A DNA stretch of 64,000 nt from Thereva unica. Lineage: Eukaryota > Arthropoda > Insecta > Diptera > Therevidae. A program made the translations under genes and the position numbers. The stretch lies in the NCBI GenBank assembly GCA_949987705.1, contig CATLJY010000863.1, forward strand, positions 1 through 64,000, given 5' to 3'. Below, one piece after another: positions 53,901-64,000 of this stretch; the stretch's first letter is position 1; every line of letters starts with the position of its first letter. The notes beneath the pieces are model-generated. The model ran no database searches and was not told the origin of the DNA. It saw only the letters and a list, made by a program, of their open reading frames with translations.

Positions 53901-56900
53901 ATGAATTAAGTGAATTTAACTTATTTTCGATGTATTCGATGAATGTAACTTAATTTCGATGAATTAAGTGATTTCAAGTTATTTTCGATGTATTCGATGA
54001 ATGTAACTTAATTTCGATGAATTAAGTGAATTTAAGTTATTTTCGATGTATTCGATGTATGAAACTCAATTTCGATGAATTAAGTGAATTTAACTTATTT
54101 TCGATGTATTCGATGAATGTAACTTAATTTCGATGAATTAAGTGAATTTAAGTTATTTTCGATGTATTCGATGTATGAAACTCAATTTCGATGAATTAAG
54201 TGAATTTAACTTATTTTCGATGTATTCGATGAATGTAACTTAATTTCGATGAATTAAGTGATTTCAAGTTATTTTCGATGTATTCGATGAATGTAACTCA
54301 ATTTCGATGAATTAAGTGAATTTAAATTATTTTCGATGTATTCGATGAATATAACTTAATTTCGGTGAATTAAGTGAATTTAAGTTATTTTCGATGTATT
54401 CGATGAATGTAACTTAATTTCGATGAATTAAGTGATTTCAAGTTATTTTCGATGTATTCGATGAATGTAACTTAATTTCGATGAATTAAGTGAATTTAAG
54501 TTATTTTCGATGTATTCGATGTATGAAACTCAATTTCGATGAATTAAGTGAATTTAACTTATTTTCGATGTATTCGATGAATGTAACTTAATTTCGATGA
54601 ATTAAGTGATTTCAAGTTATTTTCGATGTATTCGATGAATGTAACTTAATTTGGATGAATTAAGTGAATTTAAGTAATTTTCGATGTATGAAACTCAATT
54701 TCGATGAATTAAATGAATTTAACTTATTTTCGATGTATTCGATGAATGTAACTTAATTTCGATGAATTAAGTGATTTCAAATTATTTTCGATGTATTCGA
54801 TGAATGTAACTTAATTTCGATGAATTAAGTGAATTTAAGTTATTTTCGATGTATTCGATGTATGAAACTCAATTACGATGAATTAAGTGAATTTAACTTA
54901 TTTTCGATGTATTTATTCGATGAATATAACTTAATTTCGGTGAATTAAGTGAATTTAAGTTATTTTCGATGTATTCGATGTATGAAACTCAATTTCGATG
55001 AATTAAGTGAATTTAACTTATTTTCGATGTATTCGATGAATGTAACTCAATTTCGATGAATTAAGTGATTTCAAGTTATTTTCGATGTATTCGATGAATG
55101 TAACTTAATTTCGATGAATTAAGTGAATTTAAGTTATTTTCGATGTATTCGATGTATGAAACTCAATTTCGATGAATTAAGTGAATTTAACTTATTTTCG
55201 ATGTATTCGATGAATGTAACTTAATTTCGATGAATTAAGTGATTTCAAGTTATTTTCGATGTATTCGATGAATGTAACTTAATTTCGATGAATTAAGTGA
55301 ATTTAAGTTATTTTCGATGTATTCGATGTATGAAACTCAATTTCGATGAATTAAGTGAATTTAACTTATTTTCGATGTATTCGATGAATGTAACTTAATT
55401 TCGATGAATTAAGTGATTTCAAGTTATTTTCGATGTATTCGATGAATGTAACTCAATTTCGATGAATTAAGTGAATTTAACTTATTTTCGATGTATTCGA
55501 TGAATATAACTTAATTTCGGTGAATTAAGTTAATTTAAGTTATTTTCGATGTATTCGATGAATGTAACTTAATTTCGATGAATTAAGTGATTTCAAGTTA
55601 TTTTCGATGTATTCGATGTATGAAACTCAATTTCGATGAATTAAGTGAATTTAACTTATTTTCGATGTATTCGATGAATATAACTTAATTTCGGTGAATT
55701 AAGTGAATTTAAGTTATATTCGATGTATTCGATGAATGTAACTTAATTTCGATGAATTAAGTGATTTCAAGTTATTTTCGATGTATTCGATGTATGAAAC
55801 TCAATTTCGATGAATTAAGTGAATTTAACTTATTTTCGATGTATTCGATGAATGTAACTTAATTTCGATGAATTAAGTGAATTTAACTTATTTTCGATGT
55901 ATTCGATGAATGTAACTTAATTTCGATGAATTAAGTGAATTTAAGTTATTTTCGATGTATTCGATGAATGTAACTCAATTTCGATGAATTAAGTGAATTT
56001 AACTTATTTTCGATGTATTCGATGAATGTAACTTAATTTCGATGAATTAAGTGAATTTAAGTTATTTTCGATGTATTCGATGAATGTAACTCAATTTCGA
56101 TGAATTAAGTGAATTGAACTTATTTTCGATGTATTCGATGAATGTAACTTAATTTCGATGAATTAAGTGATTTCAAGTTATTTTCGATGAATTCGATGAA
56201 TGTAACTTGATTTCGATGAATTAAGTGAATTGAACTTATTTTCGATGTATTCGATGAATGTAACTTAATTTCGATGAATTAAGTGATTTCAAGTTATTTT
56301 CGATGTATTCGATGAATGTAACTTAATTTCGATGAATTAAGTGAATTTAAGTTATTTTCGATGTATTCGATGTATGAAACTCAATTTCGATGAATTAAGT
56401 GAATTTAACTTATTTTCGATGTATTCGATGAATGTAACTTAATTTCGATGAATTAAGTGATTTCAAGTTATTTTCGATGTATTCGATGAATGTAACTTAA
56501 TTTCGATGAATTAAGTGAATTTAAGTTATTTTCGATGTATTCGATGTATGAAACTCAATTTCGATGAATTAAGTGAATTTAACTTATTTTCGATGTATTC
56601 GATGAATGTAACTTAATTTCGATGAATTAAGTGATTTCAAGTTATTTTCGATGTATTCGATGAATGTAACTTAATTTCGATGAATTAAGTGAATTTAACT
56701 TATTTTCGATGTATTCGATGAATGTAACTTAATTTCGATGAATTAAGTGAATTTAAGTTATTTTCGATGTATTCGATGTATGAAACTCAATTTCGATGAA
56801 TTAAGTGAATTTAACTTATTATCGATGTATTCGATGAATGTAACTTAATTTCGATGAATTAAGTGATTTCAAGTTATTTTCGATGTATTCGATGTATGAA

Positions 56901-57179
56901 ACTCAATTTCGATGAATTAAGTGAATTTAACTTATTTTCGATGTATTCGATGAATGTAACTTAATTTCGATGAATTAAGTGATTTCAAGTTATTTTCGAT
57001 GAATTCGATGAATGTAACTTAATTTCGATGAATTAAGTGAATTTAAGTTATTTTCGATGTATTCGATGTATGAAACTCAATTTCGATGAATTAAGTGAAT
57101 TTAACTTATTTTCGATGTATTCGATGAATGTAACTCAATATCGATGAATTTAGTGAATTGAACTTATTTTCGATGTATT

Positions 57180-60100
57180 CGATGAATGTAACTTAATTTC
57201 GATGAATTAAGTGATTTCAAGTTATTTTCGATGAATTCGATGAATGTAACTTAATTTCGATGAATTAAGTGAATTTAAGTTATTTCCGATGTATTCGATG
57301 TATGAAACTCAATTTCGATGAACTAGGTGAATTTAACTTATTTTCGATGTATTCGATGAATGTAACTTAATTTCGATGAATTAAGTGAATTGAACTTATT
57401 TTCGGTGTATTCGATGAATGTAACTTAATTTCGATGAATTAAGTGATTTCAAGTTATTTTCGATGTATTCGATGTATGAAACTTAATTTCGATGAATTAA
57501 GTGATTCAAAGTTATTTTCGATGAATTCGATGAATGTAACTTAATTTCGATGAATTAAGTGAATTTAACTTATTTTCGATGTATTCGATGAATGTAACTT
57601 AATTTCGATGAATTAAGTGAATTCAAGTTATTTTCGATGTATTCGATGTATGAAACTCAATTTCGATGAATTAAGTGAATTTAACTTATTTTCGATGTAT
57701 TCGATGAATGTAACTTAATTTCGATGAATTAAGTGAATTTAAGTTATTTTCGATGTATTCGATATATGAAACTTTATTTCGATGAATTAAGTGAATTTAA
57801 GTTATTTTCGATGTATTCGATGAATGTAACTTAATTTCGATGAATTAAGTGAATTTAACTTATTTTCGATGTATTCGATGAATGTAACTTAATTTCGATG
57901 AATTAAGTGATTTCAAGTTATTTTCGATGTATTCGATGAATGTAACTTAATTTCGATGAATTAAGTGATTTCAAGTTATTTTCGATGTATTCGATGTATG
58001 AAACTCAATTTCGATGAATTAAGTGAATTTAAGTTATTTTCGATGTATTCGATGAATGTAACTTAATTTCGATGAATTAAGTGAATTTAACTTATTTTCG
58101 ATGTATTCGATGAATATAACTTAATTTCGGTGAATTAAGTGAATTTAAGTTATTTTCGATGTGTTCGATGAATGTAACTTAATTTCGATGAATTAAGTGA
58201 ATTTAAGTTATTTTCGATGTATTCGATGGTATGAAACTCAATTTCGATGAATTAAGTGAATTTAACTTATTTTCGATGTATTCGATGAATGTAACTTAAT
58301 TTCGATGAATTAAGTGATTTCAAGTTATTTTCGATGTATTCGATGAATGTAACTTAATTTCGATGAATTAAGTGAATTTAAGTTATTTTCGATGTATTCG
58401 ATGTATGAAACTCAATTTCGATGAATTAAGTGAATTTAACTTATTTTCGATGTATTCGATGAATATAACTTAATTTCGGTGAATTAAGTGAATTTAAGTT
58501 ATTTTCGATGTATTCGATGAATGTAACTTAATTTCGATGAATTAAGTGAATTTAAGTTATTTTCGATGTATTCGATGTATGAAACTCAATTTCGATGAAT
58601 TAAGTGAATTTAACTTATTTTCGATGTATTCGATGAATGTAACTTAATTTCGATGAATTAAGTGAATTGAACTTATTTTCGATGTATTCGATGAATGTAA
58701 CTTAATTTCGATGAATTAAGTGAATTTAAGTTATTTTCGATGTATTTGATGTATGAAACTTGATTTCGATGAATTAAGTGAATTTAAGTTATTTTCGATG
58801 TATTCGATGAATGTAACTCAATTTCGATGAATTAAGTGAATTTAACTTATTTTCGATGTATTCGATGAATATAACTTAATTTCGGTGAATTAAGTGAATT
58901 TAAGTTATTTTCGATGTATTCGATGAATGTAACTTAATTTCGATGAATTAAGTGAATTTAAGTTATTTTCGATGTATTCGATGTATGAAACTCAATTTCG
59001 ATGAATTAAGTGAATTTAACTTATTTTCGATGTATTCGATGAATGTAACTTAATTTCGATGAATTAAGTGAATTGAACTTATTTTCGATGTATTCGATGA
59101 ATGTAACTTAATTTCGATGAATTAAGTGAATTTAAGTTATTTTCGATGTATTTGATGTATGAAACTTGATTTCGGTGAATTAAGTGAATTTAAGTTATTT
59201 TCGATGTATTCGATGAATGTAACTTAATTTCGATGAATTAAGTGATTTCAAGTTATTTTCGATGTATTCGATGTATGAAACTCAATTTCGATGAATTAAG
59301 TGAATTTAACTTATTTTCGATGTATTCGATGAATGTAACTTAATTTCGATGAATTAAGTGAATTGAACTTATTTTCGATGTATTCGATGAATGTAACTTA
59401 ATTTCGATGAATTAAGTGAATTTAAGTTATTTTCGATGTATTTGATGTATGAAACTTGATTTCGATGAATTAAGTGAATTTAAGTTATTTTCGATGTATT
59501 CGATGAATGTAACTTAATTTCGATGAATTAAGTGAATTTAACTTATTTTCGATGTATTCGATGAATGTAACTTAATTTCGATGAATTAAGTGATTTCAAG
59601 TTATTTTCGATGAATTCGATGAATGTAACTTGATTTCGATGAATTAAGTGAATTGAACTTATTTTCGATGTATTCGATGAATGTAACTTAATTTCGATGA
59701 ATTAAGTGATTTCAAGTTATTTTCGATGTATTCGATGAATGTAACTTAATTTCGATGAATTAAGTGAATTTAAGTTATTTTCGATGTATTCGATGTATGA
59801 AACTCAATTTCGATGAATTAAGTGAATTTAACTTATTTTCGATGTATTCGATGTATGTAACTTAATTTAGATGAATTAAGTGAATTGAACTTATTTTCGA
59901 TGAATTCGATGAATGTAACTTAATTTCGATGAATTAAGTTATTCCAAGTTATTTTCGATGTATTCGATGTATGAAACTTAATTTCGATGAATTAAGTGAT
60001 TTCAAGTTATTTTCGATGAATTCGATGAATGTAACTCAATTTCGATGAATTAAGTGAATTTAACTTATTTTCGATGTATTCGATGAATGTAACTTAATTT

Positions 60101-62148
60101 CAATGAATTAAGTGAATTGAACTTATTTTCGATGTATTCGATGAATGTAACTTAATTTCGATGAATTAAGTGATTCCAAGTTATTTTCGATGTATTCGAT
60201 GTATGAAACTTAATTTCGATGAATTAAGTGATTTCAAGTTATTTTCGATGAATTCGATGAATGTAACTTAATTTCGATGAATTAAGTGAATTTAACTTAT
60301 TTTCGATGTATTCGATGAATGTAACTTAATTTCGATGAATTAAGTGATTTCAAGTTATTTTCGATGTATTCGATGTATGAAACTCAATTTCGATGAATTA
60401 AGTGAATTTAACTTATTTTCGATGTATTCGATGAATGTAACTTAATTTCGATGAATTAAGTGATTTCAAGTTATTTTCGATGTATTCGATGAATGTAACT
60501 TAATTTCGATGAATTAAGTGAATTTAACTTATTTTCGATGTATTCGATGAATGTAACTTAATTTCGATGAATTAAGTGATTTGAAGTTATTTTCGATGAA
60601 TTCGATGAATGTAACTTAATTTCGATGAATTAAGTGAATTTAAGTTATTTCCGATGTATTCGATGTATGAAACTCAATTTCGATGAATTAAGTGAATTTA
60701 ACTTATTTTCGATGTATTCGATGTATGTAACTTAATTTCGATGAATTAAGTGAATTGAACTTATTTTCGATGAATTCGATGAATGTAACTTAATTTCGAT
60801 GAATTAAGTGAATTTAAGTTATTTCCGATGTATTCGATGTATGAAACTCAATTTCGATGAATTAAGTGAATTTAACTTATTTTCGATGTATTCGATGTAT
60901 GAAACTTGATTTCGATGAATTAAGTGATTTCAAGTTATTTTCGATGAATTCGATGAATGTAACTTAATTTCGATGAATTAAGTGAATTTAAGTTATTTCC
61001 GATGTATTCGATGTATAAAACTCAATTTCGATGAATTAAGTGAATTTAACTTATTTTCGATGTATTCGATGAATGTAACTTAATTTCGATGAATTAAGTG
61101 AATTGAACTTATTTTCGATGTATTCGATGAATGTAACTTAATTTCGATGAATTAAGTGATTTCAAGTTATTTTCGATGTATTCGATGTATGAAACTTAAT
61201 TTCGATGAATTAAGTGATTCAAAGTTATTTTCGATGAATTCGATGTATGTAACTTAATTTCGATGAATTAAGTGAATTTAACTTATTTTCGATGTATTCG
61301 ATGAATGTAACTTAATTTCGATGAATTAAGTGATTTCAAGTTATTTTCGATGTATTCGATGTATGAAACTCAATTTCGATGAATTAAGTGAATTTAACTT
61401 ATTTTCGATGTATTCGATGAATGTAACTTAATTTCGATGAATTAAGTGAATTTAAGTTATTTTCGATGTATTCGATATATGAAACTTTATTTCGATGAAT
61501 TAAGTGAATTTAAGTTATTTTCGATGTATTCGATGAATGTAACTTAATTTCGATGAATTAAGTGAATTTAACTTATTTTCGATGTATTCGATGAATGTAA
61601 CTTAATTTCGATGAATTAAGTGATTTCAAGTTATTTTCGATGTATTCGATGAATGTAACTTAATTTCGATGAATTAAGTGATTTCAAGTTATTTTCGATG
61701 TATTCGATGTATGAAACTCAATTTCGATGAATTAAGTGAATTTAAGTTATTTTCGATGTATTCGATGAATGTAACTTAATTTCGATGAATTAAGTGAATT
61801 TAAGTTATTTTCGATGTATTCGATGGTATGAAACTCAATTTCGATGAATTAAGTGAATTTAACTTATTTTCGATGTATTCGATGAATGTAACTTAATTTC
61901 GATGAATTAAGTGATTTCAAGTTATTTTCGATGTATTCGATGAATGTAACTTAATTTCGATGAATTAAGTGAATTTAAGTTATTTTCGATGTATTCGATG
62001 TATGAAACTCAATTTCGATGAATTAAGTGAATTTAACTTATTTTCGATGTATTCGATGAATATAACTTAATTTCGGTGAATTAAGTGAATTTAAGTTATT
62101 TTCGATGTATTCGATGAATGTAACTTAATTTCGATGAATTAAGTGATT
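57180..62148. repeat. 3.6-3.7-kb block duplication with a two-monomer loss
   Basis: GATTCAAAG (57503/61216) and GATATATGAAACTTTATTTCG (57761/61474) are 3,713 bp apart, while CGATGGTATGAAAC (58224/61821) is 3,597 bp apart. The 116-bp difference is exactly two monomers, missing from the second copy and corresponding to about 58090-58206, which holds a GAATATAACTT/CGGTG monomer. The second copy runs from about 60895 to 62148. Confidence 0.82.
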
Positions 62149-62869
62149 TCAAGTTATTTTCGATGTATTCGATGTATGAAACTCAATTTCGATGAATTAA
62201 GTGAATTTAACTTATTTTCGATGTATTCGATGAATGTAACTTAATTTCAATGAATTAAGTGAATTGAACTTATTTTCGATGTATTCGATGAATGTAACTT
62301 AATTTCGATGAATTAAGTGATTCCAAGTTATTTTCGATGTATTCGATGTATGAAACTTAATTTCGATGAATTAAGTGATTTCAAGTTATTTTCGATGAAT
62401 TCGATGAATGTAACTTAATTTCGATGAATTAAGTGAATTTAACTTATTTTCGATGTATTCGATGAATGTAACTTAATTTCGATGAATTAAGTGATTTCAA
62501 GTTATTTTCGATGTATTCGATGTATGAAACTCAATTTCGATGAATTAAGTGAATTTAACTTATTTTCGATGTATTCGATGAATGTAACTTAATTTCGATG
62601 AATTAAGTGATTTCAAGTTATTTTCGATGTATTCGATGAATGTAACTTAATTTCGATGAATTAAGTGAATTGAACTTATTTTCGATGTATTCGATGAATG
62701 TAACTTAATTTCGATGAATTAAGTGAATTTAAGTTATTTTCGATGTATTCGATGTATGAAACTTGATTTCGATGAATTAAGTGAATTTAAGTTATTTTCG
62801 ATGTATTCGATGAATGTAACTTAATTTCGATGAATTAAGTGAATTTAACTTATTTTCGATGTATTCGAT

Positions 62870-63913
62870 GAATGTAACTTAATTTCGATGAATTAAGTGA
62901 TTTCAAGTTATTTTCGATGAATTCGATGAATGTAACTTAACTTATTTTCGATGTATTCGATGAATGTAACTTAATTTCGATGAATTAAGTGATTTTAAGT
63001 TATTTTCGATGTATTCGATGAATGTAACTTAATTTCGATGAATTAAGTGAATTTAAGTTATTTTCGATGTATTCGATGTATGAAACTCAATTTCGATGAA
63101 TTAAGTGAATTTAACTTATTTTCGATGTATTCGATGAATGTAACTTAATTTCGATGAATTAAGTGATTTCAAGTTATTTTCGATGTATTCGATGAATGAA
63201 ACTTAATTTCGATGAATTAAGTGAATTTAATTTATTTTCGATGTATTCGATGAATGTAACTTAATTTCGATGAATTAAGTGAATTTAAGTTATTTTCGAT
63301 GTATTCGATGTATGAAACTCAATTTCGATGAATTAAGTGAATTTAACTTATTTTCGATGTATTCGATGAATGTAACTTAATTTCGATGAATTAAGTGATT
63401 TCAAGTTATTTTCGATGTATTCGATGTATGAAACTCAATTTCGATGAATTAAGTGAATTGAACTTATTTTCGATGTATTCGATGAATGTAACTTAATTTC
63501 GATGAATTAAGTGATTTCAAGTTTTTTTCGATGAATTCGATGAATGTAACTTAATTTCGATGAATTAAGTGAATTTAACTTATTTTCGATGTATTCGATG
63601 AATGTAACTCAATTTCGATGAATTAAGTGAATTGAACTTATTTTCGAGGTATTCGATGAATGTAACTTAATTTCGATGAATTAAGTGATTTCAAGTTATT
63701 TTCGATGAATTCGATGAATGTAACTTAACTTATTTTCGATGTATTCGATGAATGTAACTTAATTTCGATGAATTAAGTGATTTTAAGTTATTTTCGATGT
63801 ATTCGATGAATGTAACTTAATTTCGATGAATTAAGTGAATTTAAGTTATTTTCGATGTATTCGATGTATGAAACTCAATTTCGATGAATTAAGTGAATTT
63901 AACTTATTTTCGA
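62870..63913. repeat. Repeated satellite segment at 788-bp spacing, with a shared 24-bp deletion
   Basis: The segments 62870-63125 and 63658-63913 both contain the unusual fused junction GTAACTTAACTTATTTTCG, a 24-bp loss from the normal monomer pair, followed by the rare GATTTTAAGTT. Their spacing of 788 bp is 14 monomers minus 24. Sequence diverges near 63913, so only about 255 bp is clearly shared. Confidence 0.8.
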
Positions 63914-64000
63914 TGAATTCGATGAATGTAACTTAATTTCGATGAATTAAGTGAATTTAACTTATTTTCGATGTATTCGATGAATGTAACTCAATTTCGA

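Larger units (their letters stand above)
33730..64000. repeat. 58-bp satellite array, right segment
   Basis: Same monomer family in the same orientation to the end of the window, with no further insertions. It includes a mutation-rich patch at about 35700-36500 and several duplicated blocks listed separately. From about 57 kb onward there are additional variants uncommon elsewhere (TTATTTCCGATG, GATTCCAAG, GATTCAAAG, GATGGTATG, AACTTTATTTCG). A 9-bp expansion (extra GTATTCGAT) is seen near 35615, and a 4-bp insertion (GTATTTATTCG) near 54910. No gene is present. Confidence 0.97.

Noticed and set aside
1..64000. CENP-B box in the monomer
   Set aside because: TTTCGATGAA resembles the first half of the vertebrate CENP-B box, but the required CGGG in the second half is absent (ATTAAGTG instead), and the CGGTG variant does not supply it.
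1..64000. Telomeric repeats
   Set aside because: No TTAGG, TTAGGG or TCAGG arrays are present; the array is a 58-bp satellite throughout.

Overview
This window is almost entirely satellite DNA from a eukaryote. About 62 kb of the 64 kb is one uninterrupted tandem array of a 58-bp, AT-rich (about 24% GC) monomer, roughly 1,070 copies, all in the same orientation. The satellite contains no genes: each monomer carries several in-frame stops and 58 is not a multiple of 3, so every frame closes quickly. Only two foreign sequences interrupt the array: a Tc1/mariner-type DNA transposon at 20862-22680 and a short oligo(dT)-headed, retrotransposition-like insert at 33511-33729. An animal, probably an arthropod, is suggested by the Tc1-like DD34E transposase remnant and the array type. 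I do not recognise the satellite by name. A centromeric or pericentromeric block is a reasonable guess, not something the sequence proves.

Layout: 1-20859 satellite; 20862-22680 transposon flanked by TA; 22683-33510 satellite; 33511-33729 insert; 33730-64000 satellite. Removing either insertion restores a normal monomer phase and sequence.

The array has nested order. The 58-bp monomer is a diverged dimer of two 29-bp halves (23/29 identical by eye). Monomers fall into a few recurrent variant types, often in an A-B-C trimer of 174 bp. These assemble into larger blocks that are duplicated: about 5.9 kb (1-10.7 kb), 2,891 bp (9.0-14.8 kb), 1,740 bp (15.6-20.2 kb, and again at 25.9-28.8 kb), 1,037 bp (37.7-39.7 kb), 2,311 bp (43.2-48.0 kb), and about 3.6-3.7 kb (57.2-62.1 kb). 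Satellite 12.5-20.9 kb reappears at 22.85-29.44 kb with one fewer 1,740-bp unit. The transposon lies close to the junction between these two copies, and the equivalent TA in the right copy (29438-29439) is empty.

The transposon is a non-autonomous, foldback-like element: two 603-bp inverted arms enclose a C-terminal half of a Tc1-type transposase (156-codon ORF, minus strand). That ORF retains the second D and the E of the DDE triad but lacks the DNA-binding domain and first D. No rRNA, tRNA, CRISPR, telomere repeat or complete protein-coding gene was found.
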